Both the position numbers and the translations under genes were made by a program. Below are positions 1 to 7,960 of a stretch of 64,000 nucleotides of DNA, one piece after another; within the stretch, counting starts at the first letter, position 1, and every line of letters begins with the position of its first letter. The notes under the pieces were generated by a model, which worked only from the letters and a program-made list of their open reading frames with translations, had not been told where the DNA came from and did not search any database. Origin of the DNA: Cronobacter sakazakii (GTDB taxonomy: Bacteria > Pseudomonadota > Gammaproteobacteria > Enterobacterales > Enterobacteriaceae); assembly GCF_000982825.1 (NCBI RefSeq), contig NZ_CP011047.1, positions 1,178,001 through 1,242,000 of the forward strand, in the 5' to 3' direction.

Positions 1-282
1 CTGCACATGCGTCAGCAGGGCGGTGCCGATGCCTGTTCCCTCGCAGTCAGGCGCCACAAACAGGGCGCCGATAAAATTTTCATGCATCACGCTGATAAAC
101 CCGCGAAGCGTACCGCCGTTTTCGTCCACCCACGTGCAGGCACCGGGCAGATAGACGTCACGCACAACGGGCAGACTGGCGCGCCAGTAATCAGGCTGAA
201 TGAACGGATGTCCGGCGGTGGTGCTCGCAAGCCACAGCGAAAGGATGGCGTCGCGGTCAGAAGGCCGCTGCGCGCGGATCAT
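1..282 (-). CDS. yiaC: GNAT N-acetyltransferase YiaC (C-terminal part outside window)
   Basis: The reading frame runs from an ATG at 282 to the window edge, giving 94 residues of a GNAT acetyltransferase whose N-terminus (MIRAQRPSDRDAILSLWL) matches E. coli YiaC, a protein known as a lysine acetyltransferase. Visible are the conserved HPFI segment, the beta-4 strand GALFVAP and the acetyl-CoA-binding loop CEGTGIGTALL (R/Q-x-x-G-x-G/A type). The ATG overlaps the TGA of tag by four bases (ATGA), so the two genes are translationally coupled. The C-terminal part lies beyond the left edge. Confidence 0.93.
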   Translation of the reverse strand, partial: MIRAQRPSDRDAILSLWLASTTAGHPFIQPDYWRASLPVVRDVYLPGACTWVDENGGTLRGFISVMHENFIGALFVAPDCEGTGIGTALLTHVQ

Positions 283-842
283 GGCCGGTTCTCCGGGTGG
301 CAGCCGCAGCCGGCGAGATGATCGTTCACCAGCCCGCAGGCCTGCATGAAGGAGTAACAAATCGTCGGGCCGACAAACTTAAAGCCGCGTTTTTTCAGCG
401 CTTTCGAGAGCGCCTGCGCCTCGGGCGTCGTCACCGGCACCTGCGCGAGCGTCTGCGGGGAGTTCACTTTCGGCGCGCCCCCGACGAATGACCAGACAAA
501 CGCTGAAAAATCTTCCCCCTGCGCCTGCATGGCGAGATACGCCCGGGCGTTGGCGATAATGGCTTCGATTTTACCGCGGTGGCGAATAATACCTGGCTCC
601 TGTACCAGCGCGTCGACGTCTTCCGGCCCCATCTGCGCCACCACGGCGGGCTCAAAACCATGAAAACAGCGGCGGTAGTGCTCGCGTTTTTTCAGCACGG
701 TAATCCACGACAACCCCGCCTGCTGGCCTTCGAGACAGATCATCTCAAACAGCGTGTGGTTGTCTTTCTGAGGTTCTCCCCACTCTTCATCGTGGTAGGC
801 GAGATAAAGTGGATCCTGAGTGACCCATCCGCAACGTTCCAT
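279..842 (-). CDS. tag: DNA-3-methyladenine glycosylase I
   Basis: A 187-residue protein, exactly the E. coli Tag length. It removes 3-methyladenine from alkylated DNA, starting base excision repair. The zinc ligands of the family are visible: Cys4 and His17 in the N-terminal segment (MERCGW...YHDEEWG) and the C-terminal pair in DHLAGC. The helix-hairpin-helix fold region lies between. The reading frame stays open upstream to 1025, but homology and length place the start at the ATG at 842. yiaC follows with an ATGA overlap. The divergent neighbour is yhjY. Confidence 0.97.
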   Translation of the reverse strand: MERCGWVTQDPLYLAYHDEEWGEPQKDNHTLFEMICLEGQQAGLSWITVLKKREHYRRCFHGFEPAVVAQMGPEDVDALVQEPGIIRHRGKIEAIIANARAYLAMQAQGEDFSAFVWSFVGGAPKVNSPQTLAQVPVTTPEAQALSKALKKRGFKFVGPTICYSFMQACGLVNDHLAGCGCHPENRP

Positions 843-995
843 CCTGCATTCCCCTCGTTTTAACAGGCACACTGGCGATTTTCGAAAGTGGCTTGACGTG
901 GCAAATAAAGAGACAATAGTTAATTCAGGGTTACTCGCACATCCGCTAATAACGCCAATAAAAACTGCCGGAACCGGCTCTCTTCTGGAGTCGCT

Positions 996-1628
996 TTGAT
1001 GATGATAACTATCTCTGAACGCCATGCGTTACGACGCGCGGCGGTGCTGTTGTGGTCTCTGGTTTTTAGCCAGGCGGCACACGCCTGGCAACAGGAATAT
1101 ATCGCTGTTGACCCCCAAAGTAACACTTCTGAACGTTATACGTGGGACAGCGATCGCACACCGAGTTATGACGAGATCCTGGCCGAGCGCGTGGCGCAGA
1201 CGCAGCGCGACGAGGCGGCGATGCCGGCAGGCCTGAACCTGTCATGGCCGCTGCCGGTCGTCGCTCGTCCGGTGGCGGGCTGGCGGCGCGAAGCCGACGG
1301 CCTGCCTTTACAGGATAACGGTGCCAGCGCGGATAACGCCTACTGGCATGCGAGCGTTGGCTCACTCGGCTGGCGGCTCGATTCGCGTCTTGGCGTGGTG
1401 CGCCCGTGGGCGCAGGTGAGCTATAACCAGCAGCATGGCGATCCGCTGTGGAGTATGCAGCCGCTGCTGCCTGGCAGCCAGTATGGCTCGTGGATGGATG
1501 TTTCCGTCGGCGCGGATATGCCGATTAACAAGCATCTCGCGGCATGGGCGTCGTTCTCTCAGGCGGAAGGGCGGCTTAGCGACAACGACGCGCAAATGTA
1601 CAATCTCGGGCTCAGCGCCACCTTTTAG
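996..1628 (+). CDS. yhjY: Outer-membrane autotransporter-barrel-like protein YhjY
   Basis: A 210-residue secreted protein. An N-terminal signal peptide ends at AAHA, followed by WQQEYI and ERYTWDSD, both found in E. coli YhjY. The C-terminal half (WHASVGSLGWRLDSRLG, RPWAQVSYNQQ, DVSVGADM, ending LGLSATF) has the amphipathic strand pattern and terminal aromatic residue of an autotransporter-type beta-barrel. It is shorter than E. coli YhjY (about 232 residues) in the middle loop. Several ATG codons are clustered at 996-1004, so the exact start is uncertain by a few residues. Its function is not established. Confidence 0.88.
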   Translation: MMMITISERHALRRAAVLLWSLVFSQAAHAWQQEYIAVDPQSNTSERYTWDSDRTPSYDEILAERVAQTQRDEAAMPAGLNLSWPLPVVARPVAGWRREADGLPLQDNGASADNAYWHASVGSLGWRLDSRLGVVRPWAQVSYNQQHGDPLWSMQPLLPGSQYGSWMDVSVGADMPINKHLAAWASFSQAEGRLSDNDAQMYNLGLSATF

Positions 1629-1673
1629 AACGCGCTATTCGCGCCCGTTCAAGGCCATCCATGCCTTCGCCGC

Positions 1674-1704
1674 GGCAGTTCATTCCGCGCCTGCGGCATC
1701 TCAT
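1674..1704 (+). promoter_or_regulatory. YpdB-type operator of yhjX
   Basis: Two direct repeats, GGCAGTTCAT (1674-1683) and GGCATCTCAT (1695-1704), are separated by exactly 11 bp. In E. coli the LytTR-family response regulator YpdB binds GGCATTTCAT-N11-GGCATTTCAT to switch on yhjX in response to pyruvate. Each repeat differs from that sequence at one position, spacing is exact, and the site lies 80 bp upstream of the yhjX ATG. Confidence 0.85.
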
Positions 1705-1784
1705 GCCGTTTTCCCCCGAAAAAGTAGGGGGTTCGCTATCGTTGCAGGTAGTGAAGCTTTCTTCTTATCAGTGGGACAACAACC

Positions 1785-2987
1785 ATGAGTATTTCCATCC
1801 ATTCGCGTACCCGGTGGCTCACCCTGGTGGGCACGATAATTACCCAGTTCGCGCTGGGTTCGGTCTATACCTGGAGCCTGTTTAACAGCGCTCTGTCGCA
1901 AAAGCTTGATGAGCCGGTAAGCCAGGTGGCGTTCTCCTTCGGGCTGCTGAGCCTGGGGCTGGCGCTGTCGTCGTCGGTCGCCGGTAAACTGCAGGAGCGT
2001 TTCGGCGTGAAACGCGTGACGATCGCCTCTGGCGTGCTGCTGGGGTTAGGGCTGGTGCTCACCTCTCACGCCAGCAACCTGATGATGCTCTGGCTGAGCG
2101 CGGGCGTGCTGGTGGGGCTCGCGGACGGCGCCGGTTATCTGCTGACGCTCTCTAACTGCGTAAAGTGGTTCCCGGAGCGCAAAGGGCTTATCTCCGCGTT
2201 TTCTATCGGCGCGTATGGTCTCGGGAGCCTCGGTTTTAAATTTATCGACAGCCATCTGCTGGCGTCCGTCGGGCTTGAGCGCACGTTTGTTATCTGGGGC
2301 GGCATGGTGATGGTGATGATTATCGGCGGCGCGCTGCTGATGAAAGACGCGCCGAATCAGCCTGCGCGCACCGGCAACAACGCGGGCGAAGGCGATTACA
2401 GTCTGGCCGAATCGATGCGTAAACCGCAGTACTGGATGCTGGCGCTGATGTTCCTGACCGCCTGCATGAGCGGCCTGTATGTGATTGGCGTGGCGAAAGA
2501 TATCGCGCAGGGCATGGTGCGCCTCGACGCTGCCACCGCCGCGAACGCGGTTACGGTGATTTCCATCGCGAACCTGACGGGCCGCCTGGTGCTCGGCATT
2601 CTCTCCGACAAAATGCCGCGCATTCGCGTCATTACGCTCGGCCAGGTGGTCTCGCTGGTGGGGATGGCCGCGCTGCTCTTCGCGCCGCTCAATGAAATGA
2701 CTTTCTTCGCGGCTATCGCCTGCGTGGCGTTTAATTTCGGCGGCACCATCACGGTCTATCCGTCGCTGGTCAGCGATTTCTTCGGCCTGAACAATCTTGC
2801 GAAAAACTACGGCGTGATTTATCTCGGCTTTGGGATCGGCAGCATCTGCGGATCGATTATCGCCTCGCTGTTCGGCGGCTTTTACGTCACCTTCTGCGTT
2901 ATCTTCGCGCTGCTGATTGTCTCGCTGGCTATCTCCACCACCATTCGCCAGCCGCGCCGCGAGGCCTGGGAACACGCCCGCGCCTGA
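1785..2987 (+). CDS. yhjX: MFS transporter YhjX (pyruvate-induced)
   Basis: A 400-residue major facilitator with twelve predicted membrane helices, matching E. coli YhjX in length and in sequence ([16 protein letters not shown] at the N-terminus; the loop [12 protein letters not shown] between helices 2 and 3). It belongs to the oxalate/formate antiporter-like subfamily. In E. coli it is the sole strong target of the YpdAB system and is linked to pyruvate uptake or exchange. The operator upstream supports the same control here. It stands alone, between yhjY and ohr, both on the same strand. Confidence 0.95.
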   Translation: MSISIHSRTRWLTLVGTIITQFALGSVYTWSLFNSALSQKLDEPVSQVAFSFGLLSLGLALSSSVAGKLQERFGVKRVTIASGVLLGLGLVLTSHASNLMMLWLSAGVLVGLADGAGYLLTLSNCVKWFPERKGLISAFSIGAYGLGSLGFKFIDSHLLASVGLERTFVIWGGMVMVMIIGGALLMKDAPNQPARTGNNAGEGDYSLAESMRKPQYWMLALMFLTACMSGLYVIGVAKDIAQGMVRLDAATAANAVTVISIANLTGRLVLGILSDKMPRIRVITLGQVVSLVGMAALLFAPLNEMTFFAAIACVAFNFGGTITVYPSLVSDFFGLNNLAKNYGVIYLGFGIGSICGSIIASLFGGFYVTFCVIFALLIVSLAISTTIRQPRREAWEHARA

Positions 2988-3105
2988 TGTCCTTTTGCCG
3001 CCGCGCTCTGCGGCGGCACTTTCCCCGAATGTTCTCACTTTCTCCCCAGTTCGCTCAGACGTTCTATGCTTACTAGCTGTGATTGCCAACACAAAGGAGA
3101 ACAAG

Positions 3106-3537
3106 ATGTCCTTAGAAAAAGTGGTTTATCGCGCAAAAGCGAAAGCGACTGGCGGCCGTGATGGCCGTGCGACGTCCGATGACGGCGTGCTGGACGTGAA
3201 ACTCGGCGTGCCGAAAGAGATGGGCGGTCAGGGTGGTCAGGTGACTAACCCTGAACAGCTTTTCGCCGCGGGCTATTCGGCCTGCTTCCTGGGCGCGCTG
3301 AAACATGTCGCCTCCCAGGAGAAAAAGAAAGTCCCGCAGGACGCCTTTATTGAAGGTCAGGTAGGGATTGGGCCGCTGCCGACCGGTTTTGGGATCGAAG
3401 CTCAGCTGGATATTCATCTGCCGGGCATGGACCGTGCAGAAGCCGAATCGCTGGTGCAGAAAGCCCACATCGTGTGCCCGTACTCCAACGCGACCCGTGG
3501 CAACATTGACGTTAAACTGAACGTCATCACCGACTAA
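3106..3537 (+). CDS. ohr: Organic hydroperoxide resistance protein, Ohr family
   Basis: A 143-residue OsmC/Ohr-fold thiol peroxidase that reduces organic hydroperoxides in the cytoplasm using lipoylated proteins. The two redox cysteines are at residues 60 (YSACFLG) and 124 ([13 protein letters not shown]), and the conserved Glu50 and Arg21 are present, matching the usual Ohr active site. Start: the ATG at 3106 follows AAAGGAGA at a good distance; the open frame further upstream is not homologous. No ohrR regulator gene is adjacent. The gene sits between yhjX and eptB, where E. coli has none, so it is an accessory insertion in this syntenic block. Confidence 0.93.
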   Translation: MSLEKVVYRAKAKATGGRDGRATSDDGVLDVKLGVPKEMGGQGGQVTNPEQLFAAGYSACFLGALKHVASQEKKKVPQDAFIEGQVGIGPLPTGFGIEAQLDIHLPGMDRAEAESLVQKAHIVCPYSNATRGNIDVKLNVITD

Positions 3538-3750
3538 CCGGTTGTCCCGTTCCGTAAAATGCGGTTCCGGCCTCATATTTTTGTAAATAGGAGCCGGGCC
3601 GCTCTAAATGCCCGCACTTTTTCCCGTCGCTGTGGTCTACTACCCCGCGTCTGAGATAAGAATCGCCTGATTCCCTCAGCGTTGTCACGTATACATTATT
3701 TTTTCATTTTTTGGGGAACGGGTTTCACACCTGTTTGCCGGGCGGCTTGC

Positions 3751-5430
3751 ATGAAATACATCCTCTCGATGACCCAACAGAAACTGAGCGTTCTGCTGGC
3801 GGTTTACATCGGTCTGTTTTTTAACTGTGCGGTTTTATATCGTCGTTTCGACGGGTATGCGCAGAATCTTTCCTGGGTTAATGGCGTGTCGATGGTCGTT
3901 GAACTGGTGGCCACGGTGCTCGTCACCTTCTTCCTGCTGCGTGTGTTGTCGCTACTGGGGCGGCGCGTCTGGCGCGTGCTGGCGTCGCTGGTGGTGCTGT
4001 TCTCTGCCGCGGCCAGTTATTACATGACGTTTATGAACGTGGTGATTGGCTACGGGATTATCGCGTCGGTAATGACGACCGATATCGATCTCTCGAAAGA
4101 AGTGGTCGGCTGGCAGTTCATCGCGTGGATGATTCTTGTGTGCATCGTGCCGCTGACGCTTATCTGGGGCAACCGCTGCCGCGATACGCTGCTGCGTCAG
4201 CTGCGCACCCGCGATCAGCGCCTGAAAAGCGCGGCGGTGGTGATTGTGGCGGGCCTGCTGGTCTGGGCACCGATTCGCCTGCTGGATTTGCAGCAGAAAA
4301 ATGAAGAGCGCACCTCTGGGGTTGATATGCCAAGCTACGGCGGCGTGGTAGCAAACTCCTATCTGCCGTCGAACTGGCTTTCCGCGCTGGGGCTGTATGC
4401 ATGGGCGCAGGTCGATGAATCCAGCGATAACAAATCGCTGCTGAACCCGGCCAAAAAGTTTACCTGGCAGGCCCCGCAGGGCATCGATGACACTTACGTT
4501 GTGTTTATCATCGGCGAAACCACGCGCTGGGATCATATGGGCCTGCTTGGCTACGACCGTAACACCACGCCGAAACTCGCCCAGGAGAAAAACCTGGCGG
4601 CGTTCCGCGGTGAATCGTGCGATACGGCGACCAAACTCTCGCTGCGCTGCATGTTTGTTCGTGAAGGCGGCGCGGATGACAACCCGCAGCGCACGCTGAA
4701 AGAACAGAACGTATTCGCGGTGCTTAAACAGCTGGGCTTTAGCTCAGATCTGTACGCGATGCAGAGCGAAATGTGGTTCTACAGCAACACGATGGCGGAC
4801 AACATCGCCTACCGCGAGCAGATCGGTGCTGAGCCGCGCAACCGCGGTAAGCAGGTGGATGACATGCTGCTGGTGGATGAGATGAAAAACTCGCTGGCGG
4901 GGCACGATAAGGGCAAACACCTTATCATTCTGCATACCAAAGGCTCTCACTATAACTATGTGCAGCGTTATCCAAGAAGCTATGCGCGCTGGCAGCCGGA
5001 GTGCATGGGCGTCGATTCAGACTGTAGCCGTCAGGAGTTGATTAACGCCTATGATAACTCGGTGCTGTACGTCGACAGCTTTATCTCCGATGTGATCGAC
5101 CAGGTTCGCAATAAGAAAGCGATTGTGTTCTACGCCGCGGATCATGGCGAATCGATCAATGAGAAAGAGCACCTGCACGGCACGCCGCGCAATGTCGCGC
5201 CGCCGGAACAGTTCCGCGTGCCGATGATGGTCTGGATGTCCGACAGCTATCTGGCCGATCCGCAGCACGCACAGGCGTTCGCGCAGCTTAAACTGCAGGC
5301 AGAGCAGAAGCGCCCGCATCGCCATGTTGAGCTGTTCGATACCATTATGGGCTGCCTCGGCTATCAGTCGCCGGATGGCGGCATCAACCAGAATAACAAC
5401 TGGTGTCATGTTCCTTCCGCCGCACAATAG
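3751..5430 (+). CDS. eptB: Kdo2-lipid A phosphoethanolamine 7''-transferase EptB
   Basis: A 559-residue inner-membrane enzyme, close to E. coli EptB (563). It adds phosphoethanolamine to the outer Kdo of lipopolysaccharide, using phosphatidylethanolamine on the periplasmic side. About five N-terminal membrane helices precede an alkaline-phosphatase-fold domain. That domain shows the zinc ligand and nucleophile regions IIGETTRWDHMG and DTATKLSLRCMF, and the downstream metal motif YAADHGESI. The start is set at 3751 because MKYILSMTQQKLS aligns with the E. coli N-terminus; upstream codons do not. In E. coli expression is under sigma-E and the sRNA MgrR. tRNA-Pro follows. Confidence 0.96.
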   Translation: MKYILSMTQQKLSVLLAVYIGLFFNCAVLYRRFDGYAQNLSWVNGVSMVVELVATVLVTFFLLRVLSLLGRRVWRVLASLVVLFSAAASYYMTFMNVVIGYGIIASVMTTDIDLSKEVVGWQFIAWMILVCIVPLTLIWGNRCRDTLLRQLRTRDQRLKSAAVVIVAGLLVWAPIRLLDLQQKNEERTSGVDMPSYGGVVANSYLPSNWLSALGLYAWAQVDESSDNKSLLNPAKKFTWQAPQGIDDTYVVFIIGETTRWDHMGLLGYDRNTTPKLAQEKNLAAFRGESCDTATKLSLRCMFVREGGADDNPQRTLKEQNVFAVLKQLGFSSDLYAMQSEMWFYSNTMADNIAYREQIGAEPRNRGKQVDDMLLVDEMKNSLAGHDKGKHLIILHTKGSHYNYVQRYPRSYARWQPECMGVDSDCSRQELINAYDNSVLYVDSFISDVIDQVRNKKAIVFYAADHGESINEKEHLHGTPRNVAPPEQFRVPMMVWMSDSYLADPQHAQAFAQLKLQAEQKRPHRHVELFDTIMGCLGYQSPDGGINQNNNWCHVPSAAQ

Positions 5431-5480
5431 CCATATCGCTGGCTTTTCAGCCGATCGACAGGCTTTTTTAAAGTAAGGGA

Positions 5481-5509
5481 TTGACGGGAATTAGGGTGCG
5501 CAGTAATAT
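5481..5509 (+). promoter_or_regulatory. Sigma-70 promoter of proK
   Basis: TTGACG (5481-5486) and TAATAT (5504-5509) are spaced by 17 bp. They are followed by a GC-rich discriminator (GCGCCCCGC) just before the tRNA, as in stringently controlled stable-RNA promoters. Confidence 0.85.
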
Positions 5510-5521
5510 GCGCCCCGCATT

Positions 5522-5598
<77 letters not shown>

Positions 5599-5606
5599 AA
5601 TTCAGA

Positions 5607-5636
5607 AAAGCCCTGCTCAACGAGCAGGGCTTTTTG
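5607..5636 (+). terminator. proK rho-independent terminator, copy 1
   Basis: The stem AGCCCTGCTC / GAGCAGGGCT with a short AAC loop is followed by TTTTT. It begins nine bases after the tRNA CCA. A second identical copy lies 172 bp downstream. Confidence 0.93.
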
Positions 5637-5779
5637 CTTTCCGGCGTCTGAGAGGATGAGAACCTCCGGGGGCAGGGAGGTTCGACCCGAGCGCAGCGAG
5701 AGAACGTTGCGCAAGCAACGACCCGCAGGGCGAAGCCGCAAAGCGGCGAGTTATCCTCTGGCACCGACCAAATTCAGAA

Positions 5780-5808
5780 AAGCCCTGCTCAACGAGCAGG
5801 GCTTTTTG
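5780..5808 (+). terminator. proK repeat terminator, copy 2
   Basis: An exact second copy of the proK terminator hairpin with T-run, at the end of the repeat unit. It lies convergent to the LprI-like gene that ends at 5827. Confidence 0.85.
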
Positions 5809-5826
5809 CTTTCCGGCGTTCGCGCT

Positions 5827-6285
5827 TTAAGGTTGCACCTGCGCCATTAATGCTTTCAGCTCGACGATACGTGCCTTATTCATATTGATTTCGCACTGGG
5901 TTGATAGAACCCAATAGTTAGGGGTTTTAGCACTGATCTGGGAACTGGCCACCTGACAAAACAGGGCCTTATGTTTTTCCCATGCCGCCTGATCGTTTTT
6001 CAGCGCATTGGCTGTATCTACAACAATTTGTGAATCTTCATCCTCGTAATCCGCATTAGCCTCCAGCCAGTCTTCCGACTGTACCTGCTTCAGCGCCGCC
6101 GCCAGCGTCTGTTGTAGCGCCTGCTCCGTTTGCTTGCGCTGCCTCTCAAGACATCGCGTTCCGGCGGCATAATCCGCACTCTTCGCACATATCTTTGCTG
6201 CCTCTCCATAAATGATGGACGAGGCAGCAACGCAGGTGGTCGGTAGCAACAGAAAGGGCAGAAAAAAAATTAACTTATAACCCAT
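5827..6285 (-). CDS. LprI/DUF1311-like periplasmic protein, candidate muramidase immunity protein
   Basis: A 152-residue exported protein with an N-terminal signal sequence (hydrophobic run LIFFLPFLLLP, probable cleavage after CVA). Its body is a helical, cysteine-containing domain with the LprI/DUF1311 pattern (AAGTRCLERQRKQTEQALQ, DQAAWEKHKALFC, LSTQCEINMNKARI). Members of this family include periplasmic lysozyme inhibitors. Its ATG overlaps the end of the upstream muramidase-like reading frame, so the two are one operon, and an immunity role against that enzyme is the simplest reading. The immunity role is inference; the family call is from motif pattern only. Confidence 0.7.
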   Translation of the reverse strand: MGYKLIFFLPFLLLPTTCVAASSIIYGEAAKICAKSADYAAGTRCLERQRKQTEQALQQTLAAALKQVQSEDWLEANADYEDEDSQIVVDTANALKNDQAAWEKHKALFCQVASSQISAKTPNYWVLSTQCEINMNKARIVELKALMAQVQP

Positions 6286-7203
6286 TGATATATTGCAACC
6301 TTTTTAAGTTTCTTCCGTGCGAGTTCATCTGAGCGCGATCTGTTTTCAGATATAAACGCACCGATTTCAGATCGTCGAGTAAAATCAACCGGGCAAATTC
6401 ACCTGCTGACTCACATCCCTGATACAAACTATCGATGTATATATCTTTTAATCTGACACGCATCTTTTCCCAGCTTATGGCAGACATCATTCTCGCTTTG
6501 CGTCCATTAAAGATCCTTTTCGCCTCGAAATATAAAATTGTATAGCAATTTCAAACAGTCTTATCTGTTGTTGGTGCGTAATCTCGCCGAAAATCGGCCC
6601 ATAAAATTTCACGAAACTGGCAGCCTCTCGTCCTTTCAGAAAAGCGGCTTTAGATGCCAGAATGGCCTTGTATTCTTCTATCCCCGCTTGTCTTAGTGTC
6701 GCAAAAATCTCACCAGCGCTTCGATTTCCCATATCGTAGCCACGTCCAAGCGTAACGCCAGAAGCAGCAGAATGAGGCCAGTGTAAGATGCGTGAGAACC
6801 AGGGATAAGGGTGCGGACGGAAAGGATCGGTGGCTGTAATATAATCCGTCCCTTCATTGTCAAAAGTAAATTGCGCTTCCCGTACATGTAGCGGCCCGGA
6901 AGTAATCCGTGGGCGCCACTCGGGTTGACTGGCATTTTTTAATGCTTCAATGAACCATTGATCAAATGGCTGTACCAGGCCTGATCGGGACAGTGTTAAC
7001 AGACGTTGATACCAGATAATGGCTTCTTTGGTTTCGTTGTTGCATATGCCGTCCACTTTTAAGGAACGCCCTGTCGCTGTCTGATAGCCGGCTTTCATCA
7101 TCAATTCTTGTAGCGCTTTTACGTCATCAGCATAATTTACGCCGCAAACGCCTACCGATGATTGCAAGCGCAGCACGCGTGGCTCATGAAAATTCCTTTT
7201 CAT
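6275..7203 (-). pseudogene. Pesticin-like muramidase with peptidoglycan-binding N-terminus, split by a frameshift
   Basis: Residues about 15-75 (DVKALQELMMKAGYQ, GRSLKVDGICNNETKEAI) resemble a peptidoglycan-binding domain. Residues 115-225 (numbered from a TTG at 7212) resemble the T4-lysozyme-like domain of pesticin. Candidate catalytic residues are Glu120 (FDNEG), Thr154 (GVTLG) and Asp160 (GYDMG). The Thr-to-Asp spacing of six matches the pesticin Thr201/Asp207 pair. The frame stops at 6487 just after LFEIAIQFY. One frame over, the expected continuation YFEAKRIF...SWEKM...LKDIYIDSLYQG runs on to 6275. The span is 929 nt, one short of a multiple of three, consistent with a 1-nt deletion near 6530-6550. 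It could be a real mutation or a sequencing error. The ATG at 7203 has GAGG upstream. Confidence 0.72.
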
Positions 7204-7960
7204 ATACCTCAATACCTTTTGTCAGTTCGTAAGGGTTTCCATTTTTTGTCGACACGGCAGAGAAGTGGCGAATGCCTCAGGCGTGACGCGTCAAAGAAAC
7301 CAGAGCTGAAATCGTATTAAAGAGGCCCTCCATAAAACCGTAAGCGGCCAAAGGTTATTGCTTTTCACTCCCACATTCAGACTCTGTTCCAGGGAATACC
7401 TGAATAAAGTCTTCACCCGCTTAATTCGTTAATCTTATTTAGCTTCGATTTTCCCGCGCGAACGCGATTCTGTGACATATTTCATTGAAAATAGTTATGA
7501 AACATCCCACATACTTTCCGCTCTGCTTATATATTGCCTCAGCATTTTTTGCTGCATGGCTAACAAATCGCGCCATAAACCGTTCATAAGTTCGCCACAG
7601 GGCCAGAAATTTTGCATTAAGCGGATAAAACATAAGCGCTGGATGTTACAAAATATCAAGACGATTATTCTGCGAGTGGCGGCGTAGCATAAATTTCCGT
7701 GCTGAAAACATGCCCATGAGGTTTTTTTAATCTTTGTTTGCCGTTTCTCAACCCGGTTGTAAATCCCGGATAGCTGTATTGACGTTTGCGTGTTCTGTTG
7801 ACAGATTGTAGGGCGTGAGGGTCATTTTACGGACAATCTGTACTGCAACTCAGTCTCCCTTGCGAAAGGAATCCCCAGCCTCACACTTAACGATCGGACC
7901 GGGCAAAAAATAAAAAAGGTCTGACGGAAAACACAACACCTATCACATTGGAGCAGAAGA
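7204..7960. other. Long AT-rich intergenic region between the muramidase locus and dppA
   Basis: This 757-bp stretch has no convincing gene. Short open frames on both strands lack ribosome sites and homology. Base composition is more AT-rich than its neighbours up to about 7740, as in the accessory locus to its left. The right part is the dppA leader. A TTGACA at 7798-7803 followed by a weak AT-rich box near 7823-7829 is a possible dppA promoter, about 130-160 bp upstream of the start codon, a leader length like that of E. coli. Confidence 0.5.
7928..7957 (+). promoter_or_regulatory. Probable GcvB sRNA target in dppA leader
   Basis: The C/A-rich stretch ACACAACACC immediately upstream of the ribosome site GGAG is the type of sequence paired by the G/U-rich R1 region of GcvB, a known repressor of dppA in E. 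coli and Salmonella. The gene for GcvB is not in this window. Confidence 0.6.

Noticed and set aside
843..1025. N-terminal extension of tag up to 1025
   Set aside because: It overlaps the divergent yhjY start and lacks homology; the 187-residue form matches the family exactly.
2046..3104. Minus-strand open frame of 352 codons across yhjX
   Set aside because: Composition (Arg, His, Gln, Glu rich) and position opposite a conserved transporter mark it as a shadow.
5648..5752. Open frame on the plus strand through the rtT-like core (REVRPERSERTLRKQ...)
   Set aside because: The frame arises from a structured repeat next to a tRNA and lacks a start signal; such predicted proteins commonly come from tRNA-linked repeats.
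7439..7687. Two short opposing open frames in the muramidase-dppA gap
   Set aside because: They overlap each other on opposite strands, have no ribosome site and no recognisable motif.
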